Origin: Aciduricibacillus chroicocephali
GTDB lineage: Bacteria > Bacillota > Bacilli > Bacillales > Amphibacillaceae
DNA: 64,000 bases
Assembly (NCBI RefSeq): GCF_030762805.1
Contig: NZ_CP129113.1
Location: 2,060,001 to 2,124,000 of the forward strand
Reading direction: 5' to 3'
Positions 24,403 to 33,438 of the stretch are shown one piece after another. Both the position numbers and the translations under genes were made by a program. Below the pieces are notes generated by a model. It saw only the letters and a program-made list of their open reading frames with translations, was not told the origin of the DNA and did no database searches. Each line of letters begins with the position of its first letter. Position 1 is the stretch's first letter.

Positions 24403-25062
24403 TTAGGATTCCAACAAACCTTGAAGATAATTGCTCGCTTTCTCCCGGTGATGTACACCGAGCTTACTATAGATCGAGCTAATATAATTTTTCACTGTTC
24501 CTTCTGTCAGTTCGAGCATTTCTGCCATTTCCCGGTTCTTTTTGCCTTCCATCAGATGGTTGGCCACTTCAAGTTCTCTTTTTGAAAAAGTGATATTTTC
24601 CTTTTTCAGCTTGTAATCAAGCATCTCAACCTGGTTATATCCGAACTCTTCAATACGTTTTGCAATCTGCTTGATCGCTTCTCCTGTAAGGACAACCTGA
24701 TCATTATATACGTCTCGGATGGACAGGATGAGCCTTTCGGGAGCAAGGTCTTTCATTAGGACACCATCCGCTCCTGATGCCAATGCTGTGATTAGGAACT
24801 TTGGATCTGGATTATTGGAAAGCAGGACAATTTTGATGCTTGGATCTCTCTCTTTAATGCGCATCGTAGAATCTATTGTATCTGATTCTCCCAATTGTGG
24901 ATCCATCAAGATGATATCTGGAGATTCCATTTCAATCAATTCAGCAGCTTCCTCCCCTGTAGAAGCTGAGCCGATGACATGGATATCTTCTGTACTTGAA
25001 AGAATGGCTATGATGCCCTCTCTAAGAAGCCGCTGATTTTCTGCCAGCAGAACTTTAATCAT
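24403..25062 (-). CDS. Orphan NarL/LuxR-family response regulator
   Basis: A 219-aa two-domain regulator. The receiver domain (1-120) has phospho-acceptor D54 in IILMDPQLGES, switch Ser in VLLSNNPD and Lys in GVLMKDLAPE. The acidic pocket is reduced to AEN (Glu8), where most receivers have two acidic residues, so phosphorylation may be altered. The LuxR-type HTH (about 155-215) reads FSKRELEVANHLMEGKKNREMAEMLELTEGTVKNYISSIYSKLG broken here only for description: recognition helix near EGTVKNYISSIYSKL. No histidine kinase adjoins it. It lies between the sugar transferase and the wall endopeptidase genes; targets are unknown. Confidence 0.85.
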   Translation of the reverse strand: MIKVLLAENQRLLREGIIAILSSTEDIHVIGSASTGEEAAELIEMESPDIILMDPQLGESDTIDSTMRIKERDPSIKIVLLSNNPDPKFLITALASGADGVLMKDLAPERLILSIRDVYNDQVVLTGEAIKQIAKRIEEFGYNQVEMLDYKLKKENITFSKRELEVANHLMEGKKNREMAEMLELTEGTVKNYISSIYSKLGVHHREKASNYLQGLLES

Positions 25063-25413
25063 CCATTCTTCCCCCCTTTTAATATTGTGTCTCTTTCTAG
25101 AACAGGAGTTTGTCCCTATATGTTTATTGACAAATACCTAGCTGTGAAGTTAAAGTGAAACCTGACTGCAAGGCTATTCTATCGTTCGGATGCCCCTCCT
25201 GCTAAAAATTCTTTTCTCTATTTTAGCAGATAACCGCTTACAGACAACATAATATGAGGATTTCCGACTTCATTTTTCACAAATTTTTCCTAATAGCAAT
25301 TATAATTCATTGTTTTATAGACGATATAAAAGGGAATCTCAAATTTTTGTCCAAATGTATTCAGTAGGGCATTCGATTATATGAGTCAAATCGACTGGGG
25401 AAGGATGTTGAGT
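25063..25413 (+). promoter_or_regulatory. Intergenic region between the response regulator and first endopeptidase gene
   Basis: About 350 nt with no coding potential. The regulator's ribosome site (GGGGG) is at its left end. GCTAAAAATTCTTTTCTCTATTTTAGC near 25200-25226 forms a long AT-rich inverted repeat. A TATAAA at 25325 could be the -10 of the endopeptidase gene. No perfect WalR box was found here, unlike upstream of the second endopeptidase. Confidence 0.35.
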
Positions 25414-26490
25414 TTGCAAAATAAAAAAATGATATTTTCTGTCACAGCGACTGCAGCCATAGCCGCCTCATTTGCTGCGGCGGACAAAGCTGAAGCGGCG
25501 ACTTACAAAGTCAAGAGTGGTGACACCTTGTCAGTAATCGCAGCTAAGTACAAGACGACAGTTGTTTCGCTTAAATCTGTCAATAAGCTCAAGAGTGATA
25601 CAATTTATGTTGGGCAAACTTTGGAAACTGCCGCAAAGCAGACTTCCTCTACTTCTACTTCGAAAAAGCCGTCCAAAACAAGTTCGACAGCGCAATATGT
25701 TGTCCAAGCTGGGGATTCACTGTCCAAGATTGCTTACGGTCATGGTCTTTCCATTGACGAACTAATGAAGTTGAACAATCTATCCACAACTTTGATCCGA
25801 CCTGGGCAAACTTTGAAAATCGTTGGTACCGGGGTTGCACAATCTGATAAGCCTGTACAAGTAACACCAACAAAGCCTAATGTAGAGAACAAACCTGCAA
25901 CACCTCAACCTACCCAAGGTACGGCGTATACTGTTGTAAGTGGCGATACTCTTTCTGGCATTGCAAGCAAGACAGGCATTACAGTTGCTGTACTCAAATC
26001 TTTAAACAATCTTTCTTCCGACATTATTTATGTAGGTCAAAAACTTACTTTGAAAGGCTCTTCTTCCAGTGGTTCTTCAGGCACAGGAAATGTTCAGCAG
26101 ACTGCCAAGCCTTCACAACCCGGTTCTTTCAATGTAAGCTCCTTGATTTCTACTGCCCAATCACAAATCGGTACTCCTTATGTTTGGGGCGGTTCGGCTC
26201 CTGGAGGTTTTGACTGCAGCGGTTTCATTCATTACGCATATAATAGTGCAGGAAAAACAATGTCCCGAACTTCTGCGGCTGGTTATTTCAACCGATCAGC
26301 TTATGTAACAAAACCACAGCCTGGCGATCTCGTTTTCTTCAAAGATACATATGCAAGAGGCATCTCTCATCTTGGAATCTATCTCGGCGGCGGCGACTTC
26401 ATTCATGCCGGCGGCGACAGAGTGCAAATCTCCAATGTGAACGATTCCTATTGGAGCAAGCATTTTGATAGTTACAAACGATTCTACTAA
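25414..26490 (+). CDS. Secreted LysM x3 - NlpC/P60 DL-endopeptidase
   Basis: A peptidoglycan hydrolase of 358 aa from TTG 25414. This start aligns exactly with the TTG start of the next paralogue and has GGGGAAGG 9 nt upstream; the longer frame from ATG 25381 adds only eleven residues before the signal peptide. Order: signal peptide ending AEA/ATY, three LysM modules (starting YKVKSGDTLSVIA, YVVQAGDSLSKIA and YTVVSGDTLSGIA) joined by Ser/Thr/Pro linkers, then NlpC/P60 with catalytic Cys in GGFDCSGFIHYA, His in ISHLGIYLG and a third polar residue in FIHAGGD. It would cut D-Glu-to-diaminopimelate stem-peptide bonds in the cell wall, like LytE/LytF. Confidence 0.9.
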   Translation: MQNKKMIFSVTATAAIAASFAAADKAEAATYKVKSGDTLSVIAAKYKTTVVSLKSVNKLKSDTIYVGQTLETAAKQTSSTSTSKKPSKTSSTAQYVVQAGDSLSKIAYGHGLSIDELMKLNNLSTTLIRPGQTLKIVGTGVAQSDKPVQVTPTKPNVENKPATPQPTQGTAYTVVSGDTLSGIASKTGITVAVLKSLNNLSSDIIYVGQKLTLKGSSSSGSSGTGNVQQTAKPSQPGSFNVSSLISTAQSQIGTPYVWGGSAPGGFDCSGFIHYAYNSAGKTMSRTSAAGYFNRSAYVTKPQPGDLVFFKDTYARGISHLGIYLGGGDFIHAGGDRVQISNVNDSYWSKHFDSYKRFY

Positions 26491-26505
26491 TACTTAAAAA
26501 AGAAG

Positions 26506-26535
26506 CAGTCCGGTACTAAACCTGGACTGTTTTTC
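26506..26535 (+). terminator. Terminator of the first endopeptidase gene
   Basis: CAGTCCGG (26506-26513) pairs with CCTGGACTG (26521-26529), followed by TTTTTCC. Confidence 0.8.
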
Positions 26536-26626
26536 CTATTTTCAAACAATTCTATCGGGAATAACTCCCGTTTATATTACATAATATTTCAAAGAAGACG
26601 GACTTTATTAACAATGTAACAGTCAC

Positions 26627-26643
26627 ATTACAATACAATTACA
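26627..26643 (-). promoter_or_regulatory. WalR (YycF) box upstream of the second endopeptidase gene
   Basis: ATTACA-N5-ATTACA on the plus strand, i.e. TGTAAT-ATACA-read-through spacer-TGTAAT on the minus strand, is a perfect match to the WalR consensus TGTWAH-N5-TGTWAH. It lies about 40 nt upstream of a -10-like TATGAT (26682-26687) and about 160 nt before the TTG start. WalR controls LysM/NlpC hydrolases in B. subtilis. Confidence 0.65.
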
Positions 26644-26805
26644 AATCGCCTATTAGTCTATTAACTTGCCAGAAGACTTGGTATGATGATGTTGCTTTAG
26701 TAAATAGTGCTAAAACAAAAACAGTCAAATTAACTCAATAGACAACTGCAAAAAAACATAAAGTTTCAAAAATCTGCAAGACAATTCTGAGGGGGATTTT
26801 TTACA

Positions 26806-27654
26806 TTGCGTTATAAAAAATTGATTATGTCCGTTACAGCTACTGCAACAATCGCAGCTTCATTCATTGGTGCCGGTTCAGCAGAGGCAGCAGCCTACAA
26901 AGTCAAAAAAGGCGACACTTTGTACTCAATCGCTCACAAAAACAAAACTTCAGTATCCAGCTTGAAATCAATTAATAAACTGAAGAGCAGCAATATCAAA
27001 GTCGGACAAGTACTTCAAACGACTGCAAAGAAAAAAGCAGCTTCCAGCAAAACGAAAGTCGCAAAGTCAGCTGCTGTTAAAACAGCTTCAACAAAAGTAT
27101 ATACAGTTAAAAAAGGCGATACACTTTACAGAATCGCTACAAATAATAAAATCAGCGTCAACACGCTAAAAGCATGGAACGGTTTGAAATCCAACAATAT
27201 TAAAGTCGGCCAAAAGCTAACAGTTAAAGGCGGCAAAGCTGTTAAATCTTCATCTGTTAAGCAAACTTCAAACAACGTAAGCTCTGCAGGCTACGATGTG
27301 GACAAGCTTATCTCAGTTGCTAAAGATCAGCTAGGCACTCCATATGTGTTCGGTGGTTCTAGCCCAAGCGGTTTCGACTGCAGTGGTTTCATCAGCTATG
27401 TTTACAACAAAGCTGGTAAATCTATCGGTCGTACTTCTGCAGCAGGCTTCTATAGCAAAGCTTCATCAGTAAGCAACCCTGAAGTTGGTGACCTTGTATT
27501 CTTCGCTGGTACTTACAAGTCAGGTATTTCACATGTTGGTATCTATATCGGTGGCAACCAGTTCATCCATGCTGGCGGCGACAGAGTTCAAATTACTAGC
27601 TTGAGCAACTCTTACTGGAAGTCTCATTTCCACAGCTACAAGCGTTTCAACTAA
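26806..27654 (+). CDS. Secreted LysM x2 - NlpC/P60 DL-endopeptidase
   Basis: A 282-aa paralogue of the preceding hydrolase with two LysM modules (YKVKKGDTLYSIAHKNK and YTVKKGDTLYRIATNNK), Lys/Ser/Ala-rich linkers and the same catalytic domain: Cys in GFDCSGFISYV, His in ISHVGIYIG and FIHAGGD. The signal peptide is SVTATATIAASFIGAGSAEA. Translation starts at TTG 26806 with GAGGGGG 9-10 nt upstream. Codon usage looks biased to frequent codons and the spacer carries a WalR box, both consistent with a highly expressed growth-linked autolysin of the LytE/CwlS type. Its own promoter region (about 270 nt) and terminator make it a separate transcription unit. Confidence 0.9.
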   Translation: MRYKKLIMSVTATATIAASFIGAGSAEAAAYKVKKGDTLYSIAHKNKTSVSSLKSINKLKSSNIKVGQVLQTTAKKKAASSKTKVAKSAAVKTASTKVYTVKKGDTLYRIATNNKISVNTLKAWNGLKSNNIKVGQKLTVKGGKAVKSSSVKQTSNNVSSAGYDVDKLISVAKDQLGTPYVFGGSSPSGFDCSGFISYVYNKAGKSIGRTSAAGFYSKASSVSNPEVGDLVFFAGTYKSGISHVGIYIGGNQFIHAGGDRVQITSLSNSYWKSHFHSYKRFN

Positions 27655-27667
27655 TCTTGTTCGGTTA

Positions 27668-27700
27668 AAGCAGATCCGTGACGACGGGTCTGCTTTTTAT
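27668..27700 (+). terminator. Terminator of the second endopeptidase gene
   Basis: AAGCAGATCCGT and ACGGGTCTGCTT form the stem, followed by TTTTATT. Confidence 0.85.
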
Positions 27701-27730
27701 TTACCCGCTATTTCGACAGATAAACACGAA

Positions 27731-27770
27731 AAACGAATCCGAGTCAACAAATTTGACCCGGATTCGTTTT
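27731..27770 (-). terminator. Terminator of the iscS-niaR operon
   Basis: AAACGAATCCGAGTC and GACCCGGATTCGTTT (read on plus) form a long stem immediately after the niaR stop. Runs of A and T flank both sides, so it can work in both directions. Confidence 0.8.
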
Positions 27771-28306
27771 TATTCAAATATAAAGCCTCTCGTCTTCAAT
27801 TCTTCGCAAGCAGCATCCAACTTATCCTCTGTCGTTGCTGCAATCGTATGAAGATGCAAACCATCTGTCAGCTCCAGCAACAAGGATGCGTTTGTCATTT
27901 TCAGCGAGCGGACGAATTTCTCTGCCTCCTGCCGATTCGTTATGTTCAGGATGCCGGTCAAATCTCCATAAACCGGATGTTCAACCCGGACATCATAGAC
28001 ATAGGCACCGCAATCGACAATTGCCTGTAATTCTTCCAAAGTTTCCTCAGGCTTATGCCGACAGACAATTGTACGTTGTTTCATCCCATCGGTTTTCTTT
28101 TCCATCATATAGACATACCCTTGGCTCGTTGCGATGATCGGTTCTTTTTTTGCTTTCAAAAGTGAGACATCCTGAACGATGATCTGCCTGCTGACATTTG
28201 TCATGTTTGCCAGCTCTCTTCCGGAAATCGGCGTCTCAGCTTTCTTTAACTGATCCAGTATAAATACCTGGCGTTCAGGTCCGGTCATTTTTCTACTATT
28301 GTCCAC
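27770..28306 (-). CDS. niaR: NAD biosynthesis repressor NiaR (YrxA)
   Basis: A 178-aa repressor. The N-terminal HTH reads PISGRELANMTNVSRQIIVQDVSLLKAKK, here noted by its core VSRQIIVQDVSLLK (about residues 37-50), nearly identical to B. subtilis YrxA. The C-terminal 3H domain contains three conserved His, in CRHKPEETLEE, VEHPVYGDL and DGLHLHTI, which bind nickel and nicotinic acid. With nicotinate it represses de novo NAD synthesis genes. It is downstream of iscS (28-nt gap) and divergent from nadBCA, its expected targets. The start is GTG 28306; ATG 28288 is possible but has no ribosome site. Confidence 0.93.
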   Translation of the reverse strand: MDNSRKMTGPERQVFILDQLKKAETPISGRELANMTNVSRQIIVQDVSLLKAKKEPIIATSQGYVYMMEKKTDGMKQRTIVCRHKPEETLEELQAIVDCGAYVYDVRVEHPVYGDLTGILNITNRQEAEKFVRSLKMTNASLLLELTDGLHLHTIAATTEDKLDAACEELKTRGFIFE

Positions 28307-28334
28307 ACCTGCTACTTCCCTTCTTTTCTTCGCT

Positions 28335-29495
28335 CTATATGCGTACCTTATCTTTTCTATTATAGAACGTGACGAGCGCCTCTTCCAGTTTAAGTAGAGC
28401 AGTCTCTAATGACTGTTCATCTGTCGAACGTCCAAAAGAAAGACGGATGAATTCTTTTGCTTCCATGTCACTGCGGCCAAGTACTTTCATAGCGCGTGGT
28501 GGTGCTGATTGTCCGACAAGACAAGCACTGCCGGTCGAAATGGCTACGCCGAGCCGATTCATCTCAAGCATCGCATACTGGCCCTCCATCCCGATAGGCC
28601 TGAGTGCTAACACATGCGGCAAATGCCAGGCAGGATCCGGGTGCCCTTCTATTGCTACCTTATGAGTTAGGCGCTGAAGTTCATGAATAGCCAGATTACG
28701 CAAATTTTCCAATCTTACTGATTCCTCAAGACTTCTTTCTACTGTCCATTTTGCTGATGCGGCAAAAGCACAAATTCCCGGGACATCAAGCGTTCCAGCA
28801 CGAAAACCGCTCTCATGTGTTGTCCCTTCAATCTTCGGCAGCCAGCGAACTCCTGGACGGATGTAAACTGCTCCAATTCCTTTAGGTCCGCCTATTTTTG
28901 AGCTGGAAATAGAAATGCTGTCTACCGGAAGTTCAGCTAGGTTAAGAGGCTTTTTACCAAAAACCTGTGCACAGTCGGAGTGCAGAACAACATCAGCTTC
29001 CCGGCAAATGTCACCTATCGCTTCAAGCGGTTGTATCGTTCCAATTTCTCCGTTTCCATAATGGATGGAAGCCAGAATTGTATCTTCCCGGATTGCTTCT
29101 CTAATCTCTTCTGGATTCACTTGTCCATATTCATTGACGGGAATCCATGCAACTTCAAAGCCTTGCCTTTCCTTCTCTCTGAAATAATTGTAAACGGAAG
29201 AGTGCTCAAGAACAGTCGTAATGAGATGGCTCCCCTTCTTTCCCTGTCCTTTTATAATAGATTCCAGTGCGAGTTCATTAGATTCAGAACCCCCTCCTGT
29301 AAAATAGATTCCTTCCTTCTCTCCTCCAATTAAACGTGCAATCATGGCGCGGCTCGCTTCGACAAGTTCCGCTGCAGCTGTCCCCGTATTGTGGAGACTG
29401 ATTGGATTACCAAAAAACTCTCTAGCTACTTTTGTATATACATCCAATGCTGTTTCTGTCATTGGTGTCGCTGCTGCATAATCAAGATAAATCAC
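28335..29495 (-). CDS. nifS: Cysteine desulfurase (NifS/IscS type) of the NAD locus
   Basis: A PLP enzyme that takes sulfur from cysteine, here to build the [4Fe-4S] cluster of quinolinate synthase. Visible motifs: N-terminal IYLDYAAATPMTETALDVY, His of TVLEHSSV that stacks on PLP, Schiff-base Lys in SISSSKIGGPKG and catalytic Cys in STGSACLVGQSAPP. I prefer GTG 29495 (386 aa), matching the MIYLDYAA start of B. subtilis NifS; GTG 29507 adds four residues. It is transcribed with niaR and divergent from nadBCA, the same arrangement as in B. subtilis, where this NifS serves NadA. Confidence 0.92.
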   Translation of the reverse strand: MIYLDYAAATPMTETALDVYTKVAREFFGNPISLHNTGTAAAELVEASRAMIARLIGGEKEGIYFTGGGSESNELALESIIKGQGKKGSHLITTVLEHSSVYNYFREKERQGFEVAWIPVNEYGQVNPEEIREAIREDTILASIHYGNGEIGTIQPLEAIGDICREADVVLHSDCAQVFGKKPLNLAELPVDSISISSSKIGGPKGIGAVYIRPGVRWLPKIEGTTHESGFRAGTLDVPGICAFAASAKWTVERSLEESVRLENLRNLAIHELQRLTHKVAIEGHPDPAWHLPHVLALRPIGMEGQYAMLEMNRLGVAISTGSACLVGQSAPPRAMKVLGRSDMEAKEFIRLSFGRSTDEQSLETALLKLEEALVTFYNRKDKVRI

Positions 29496-29577
29496 ACCTG
29501 CACCCACTCTCTTATCGACATTTTTCTCGTATTATACGAAAAGCCTTGCCTTCCATTTAATCTTATGTAAATATTGG

Positions 29578-29587
29578 TGTCAAGACA
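29578..29587. promoter_or_regulatory. Candidate NiaR operator between nifS and nadB
   Basis: TGTCAAGACA is a perfect 10-bp palindrome in the 144-nt divergent promoter region, with a further GACAGTTGT just after it. The location between NiaR's expected target operons makes it the best operator candidate. I did not match it to a known NiaR consensus. Confidence 0.35.
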
Positions 29588-29639
29588 GTTGTAAACTATT
29601 TGTATATTTCAAAAACCAACACCAAAGAGGTGCGTCCAT

Positions 29640-31190
29640 ATGAATGACCGTATCATCATCATTGGCAGCGGCATTGCTGCACTGGCCGCGGCTGATATTC
29701 TTTGCAAGACTAAAAATGTGATTATCTTCACAAAGTCACAAGTGTCAGATGGCAATTCAGTACTTGCCCAAGGTGGTATTGCTGCCGCTATTGATAAACA
29801 GGACAGCTGGCAGGAACATTTTGAAGACTCGCTCACTGCTGCATGCATGCACGCGGACTCTGCCACTCTGGAACTTCTCGTTAAAAATGGTCCCGCCTGC
29901 ATCAAGAGACTGATTGCCAAAGGAATGTCTTTTGATAAAGATGCTTCAGGTCAACCAGATCTTGCACGTGAAGGTGCACACGGCAAGAGAAGAATCCTTC
30001 ATAGCGGCGGAGACGCAACAGGACGTAAACTCATGGAATTGTTTATAAATGAATTGAAGGATAGCCCAAACATTACATTTCATGAAAATGAACTGGCAAT
30101 TGAACTCATTGTTGGGGATGAGGGCCGGTGCTGTGGTGTGTATACGCGTAATGATGCTGACCGGCTGATTGCTCATGAAGCCGATGCTGTCATTCTTGCA
30201 ACAGGTGGAACCGGGTCACTGTATAGTTGCACTTCGAATCACCCGAATTGCACAGGAGACGGTATTGCGATGGCTTACCGGGCAGGAGCTGAGATTGCTG
30301 ATATGGAATTTATCCAGTTTCACCCGACGATCCTGCATCATGATGGAGAAAGCCTTGGCCTCGTCTCCGAGGCAGTCAGAGGAGAAGGTGCCATTTTAAA
30401 AAATGAATTGGGCGAAGCATTCATGGAAAATGTCCACCCGCTCCGTGATCTTGCTCCCCGTGATGTCGTTGCCAGAGCGCTCCATATGCAGTACCAAAAT
30501 GGTCACAAAGTTATGCTTGATATATCACCGGTACGTCATTTCAGTAAGCGATTCCCGACAATTACAGAGATGTGCAGTAACAATGGAGTTGATGTGGAAC
30601 AATCCTCTATTCCAGTCATGCCAGGTGCTCATTTCCTGATGGGTGGTATTAGAGTGAATCCGTACGGAGAAACTTCTTTGCCTGGACTTTTCGCCATTGG
30701 AGAGTGTGCCTGCACAGGTGTTCATGGCGCGAACCGGCTTGCAAGCAACTCTCTTTTGGAGGGGCTTGTATTCGGCAGCTTGACTGCGGGACGATTGCTC
30801 GATCATAAGCATTTCGAGGCGACCGTACAATCAAATCTTCCAAACAGAAAAGAACCATACAATGATCCAAAACTTCCTGAAATAGAAGAAATTCAGCAAA
30901 ACATGATGCACTACGCCGGGCTTGTCCGCGATGAATCCGGTTTAAAAAAGCTGATTGCCTGGCTTACACAGCATGATTTTCTTAGTCTGGACTTGCGCCG
31001 CTGTTCCCGAGAAGCTGCTGAGAAAATCAATATGCTCACAACTGCTTGGCTTATCGCCACATCAGCGCTTGAACGGACGGAAAGCCGCGGTTCACATTTC
31101 CGGGCCGACTTCCCGGTAAGCAGTATAGATTGGCAAGGGAAACGGATCATTCACGAAATCTCAGAAAAAGTTTCTGCGACAGCAATATAG
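29640..31190 (+). CDS. nadB: L-aspartate oxidase NadB
   Basis: A 516-aa flavoprotein that oxidises L-aspartate to iminoaspartate, first step of de novo NAD synthesis. The FAD-binding N-terminus IIIIGSGIAALAAADIL, the motif NSVLAQGGIAAAI, the active-site loop around REGAHGKRRILHSGGDATG, the substrate region EFIQFHPT and GEGAILKNELGEAF, and the C-terminal GANRLASNSLLEGLVFG are all family hallmarks. AGAGGTG precedes the ATG by 8 nt. It leads the nadB-nadC-nadA operon. The iminoaspartate is passed to NadA encoded two genes downstream. Confidence 0.96.
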   Translation: MNDRIIIIGSGIAALAAADILCKTKNVIIFTKSQVSDGNSVLAQGGIAAAIDKQDSWQEHFEDSLTAACMHADSATLELLVKNGPACIKRLIAKGMSFDKDASGQPDLAREGAHGKRRILHSGGDATGRKLMELFINELKDSPNITFHENELAIELIVGDEGRCCGVYTRNDADRLIAHEADAVILATGGTGSLYSCTSNHPNCTGDGIAMAYRAGAEIADMEFIQFHPTILHHDGESLGLVSEAVRGEGAILKNELGEAFMENVHPLRDLAPRDVVARALHMQYQNGHKVMLDISPVRHFSKRFPTITEMCSNNGVDVEQSSIPVMPGAHFLMGGIRVNPYGETSLPGLFAIGECACTGVHGANRLASNSLLEGLVFGSLTAGRLLDHKHFEATVQSNLPNRKEPYNDPKLPEIEEIQQNMMHYAGLVRDESGLKKLIAWLTQHDFLSLDLRRCSREAAEKINMLTTAWLIATSALERTESRGSHFRADFPVSSIDWQGKRIIHEISEKVSATAI

Positions 31191-31214
31191 GAAGTGAAAA
31201 TGGAGGAGAATCAG

Positions 31215-32108
31215 ATGAATTTGTTGAACTTGCGCACAATGCTCAAATCCTTTCTCTTGGAGGACATTGGATCTGATGATTTGACGAGCAGCGCGATTTT
31301 CCCGCCCAACCTCGATGGAGAAGGTTATTTTGCAGCGAAAGAACATGGCATACTAGCCGGCAGTGAAATCATACGTGAGACATATCAACTGCTGGATCCA
31401 TCAATCCGTGTGGAGCTTCTTCTATCTGATGGCAGCGAAGTGAAGCCTGGTGATAAAATTGCGTGTGTTTTCGGACCAATTCGGCAACTGCTCTCCGGTG
31501 AACGGGTCATTCTCAATCTCATGCAACGAATGAGTGGCATTGCAACATTAACAAAGGAATGTGTAGAAATCCTTAATGATCCTTCCATCCGTATACTAGA
31601 CACGAGAAAGACTACACCCGGATTACGGATGCTCGAGAAATACGCTGTTCGTGTTGGTGGCGGCTGGAATCACCGGTTCGGCCTTTATGATGGCATTATG
31701 ATCAAAGACAATCATATCGCCTTTTGCGGCTCCATAACAGAGGCGGTACATAAAGCGCGATCTCATGCCGGGCATATGGTAAAAATAGAAGTCGAGACCG
31801 AATCATCGGAACAAGTTGAAGAAGCAGTCGCTGCAGGAGCGGATGTCATTATGTTCGACAATCAACCTCCAGAAAGTGTCCGTGAATTGGTCAAACTAGT
31901 TCCAGAGCACATTTGGACCGAAGCATCCGGCGGAATTAATCCACAAAATCTGGCAAGTTACCGCAATACCGGTGTTAACGGAATTTCGCTCGGTGCTCTC
32001 ACCCATTCTGTACGGTCACTGGATATTAGCTTTTTGGAAAAAGGCGGTAAGCCACATTATAAAAAAGTAGTATCTCTATCAAATCATGAAGGAGGCGGCG
32101 TACATTGA
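31215..32108 (+). CDS. nadC: Quinolinate phosphoribosyltransferase NadC
   Basis: Converts quinolinate and PRPP to nicotinate mononucleotide with loss of CO2. Motifs: [36 protein letters not shown], the catalytic segment [17 protein letters not shown] with [20 protein letters not shown] nearby, and the C-terminal [14 protein letters not shown] phosphate-binding region. I place the start at ATG 31215 (297 aa), 8 nt after GGAGG; a GTG seven codons upstream (31194) lies before that site. The stop overlaps the nadA start by 4 nt. Confidence 0.95.
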   Translation: MNLLNLRTMLKSFLLEDIGSDDLTSSAIFPPNLDGEGYFAAKEHGILAGSEIIRETYQLLDPSIRVELLLSDGSEVKPGDKIACVFGPIRQLLSGERVILNLMQRMSGIATLTKECVEILNDPSIRILDTRKTTPGLRMLEKYAVRVGGGWNHRFGLYDGIMIKDNHIAFCGSITEAVHKARSHAGHMVKIEVETESSEQVEEAVAAGADVIMFDNQPPESVRELVKLVPEHIWTEASGGINPQNLASYRNTGVNGISLGALTHSVRSLDISFLEKGGKPHYKKVVSLSNHEGGGVH

Positions 32109-33217
32109 GCCTGCTCGAACTTTTGCAAGGTACTGAAAATCATCTGCTTCCTGCCCGTTACTCAGCTTTAAGTGATGATGAGATGGAACAACGCATTTGG
32201 TCTATTAAACATAAGATGAAAGAAAAGCTATACATCCCCGGACACCATTATCAGAAGGATGAAGTAATTCAATTCGCAGATGCCGCGGGTGACTCATTAC
32301 AGCTCGCCCAACTGTCAGCTGCGAATAAAGAAGCAGAATTTATCGTCTTCTGCGGTGTGCACTTCATGGCGGAAACGGCTGATATTCTGACAGACTCTCA
32401 TCAAAAAGTCATTCTTCCTGACATGCGCGCCGGCTGTTCAATGGCCGATATGGCGAATATTACACAGACAGAACGTGGCTGGAAAGTGATGCAACAAACA
32501 TTTGGAGATACGATTCTGCCTCTTACATATGTGAATTCGACTGCCGCAATCAAAGCGTTTGTCGGACAGCATGGCGGAGCGACTGTCACGTCTTCCAATG
32601 CTAAGAAAATGCTCGAATGGGCATTTACCCAGAAGGAACGCATCCTCTTCCTTCCAGACCAGCACCTTGGACGGAATACGGCTTATGACCTTGGCATTCC
32701 ACTTGATGAAATGGCAATCTGGAACCCAATTGCTGAGCGCTTCGAATATGACGGGGATGATTTGCAAAAGGTAAAAGTCATTCTATGGAAAGGACATTGT
32801 TCAGTCCATGAGAATTTCACTGTTGCCAATATCGAAGAGATCCGTCGGACAAAGCCGGAAACGAATATTATCGTCCACCCGGAGTGCAGCCGTGAAGTTG
32901 TCGCACTTTCCGATTATAATGGCTCGACGAATTATATAATTAAAACATTGGAAGCAGCTGAGCCTGGAACGAGTTGGGCTGTCGGCACAGAGATGAATCT
33001 TGTAAACCGTCTTGCAAAAGAACATGCGGATAAAGATGTTTTCTCACTGAATTCTATGATGTGCCCTTGCCTTACAATGAACAGGATTGATCTCGCTCAC
33101 TTGCTTTGGTCCTTGGAATCCATTGAAGAAGGTCTCGTTCGCAACCAGATTATTGTTGATCCAGAAGTATCCAGATGGGCTGTTCTCGCCCTTGATCGCA
33201 TGTTGGAAAGAGCATGA
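32105..33217 (+). CDS. nadA: Quinolinate synthase NadA
   Basis: A 370-aa [4Fe-4S] enzyme condensing iminoaspartate with dihydroxyacetone phosphate. Three cysteines at the family's cluster-ligand positions are visible: C111 (RAGCSMADM), C232 (KGHCSVHEN) and C320 ([10 protein letters not shown]), corresponding to C110, C230 and C320 of the Bacillus enzyme. Other hallmarks are [24 protein letters not shown] and [10 protein letters not shown]. Start is TTG 32105, overlapping the nadC stop, with GGAGG 9 nt upstream. The nearby cysteine desulfurase probably supplies its cluster. Confidence 0.95.
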   Translation: MSLLELLQGTENHLLPARYSALSDDEMEQRIWSIKHKMKEKLYIPGHHYQKDEVIQFADAAGDSLQLAQLSAANKEAEFIVFCGVHFMAETADILTDSHQKVILPDMRAGCSMADMANITQTERGWKVMQQTFGDTILPLTYVNSTAAIKAFVGQHGGATVTSSNAKKMLEWAFTQKERILFLPDQHLGRNTAYDLGIPLDEMAIWNPIAERFEYDGDDLQKVKVILWKGHCSVHENFTVANIEEIRRTKPETNIIVHPECSREVVALSDYNGSTNYIIKTLEAAEPGTSWAVGTEMNLVNRLAKEHADKDVFSLNSMMCPCLTMNRIDLAHLLWSLESIEEGLVRNQIIVDPEVSRWAVLALDRMLERA

Positions 33218-33220
33218 CAA

Positions 33221-33262
33221 ATAAGCCGTCCATCCCCTTATTAAGAGGGGTGGACGGCTTAT
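33221..33262 (+). terminator. Terminator of the nadBCA operon
   Basis: A long stem, ATAAGCCGTCCATCCCCTT (33221-33239) with AAGAGGGGTGGACGGCTTAT (33243-33262). The following T tract is weak on plus. It directly abuts the stop of the convergent YvrJ gene. Confidence 0.75.
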
Positions 33263-33415
33263 TCATACTGGACGAAATGGCTGCATCTTATCAGGCAGCT
33301 TCCGGACCGATTCGATGAGTACATTCATTTTCCCTTCAATTCTATGCAAGAGATAAAATGTGACCATTATCGGGAAACCGACATCTGTGACGAGCGTAGC
33401 CCATGACGTATCCAT
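33263..33415 (-). CDS. YvrJ-family small protein
   Basis: A 50-aa protein. It has the YvrJ signature: a single hydrophobic segment followed by a basic amphipathic tail, VGFPIMVTFYLLHRIEGKM then NVLIESVRKL. The start is ATG 33415 with AAAGGAGG 7 nt upstream (an earlier in-frame ATG at 33421 is only 1 nt from that site). Function of the family is unknown; it is probably a small membrane protein. It lies downstream of DUF2922 and DUF1659 genes, a trio that occurs together in many Bacillaceae. Confidence 0.8.
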   Translation of the reverse strand: MDTSWATLVTDVGFPIMVTFYLLHRIEGKMNVLIESVRKLPDKMQPFRPV

Positions 33416-33438
33416 GATCATGCCTCCTTTTTCTCTTG

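Noticed and set aside
24267-24482. 71-codon plus-strand frame after the sugar transferase
   Set aside because: Covers two terminators and the antisense of the response regulator; not coding.
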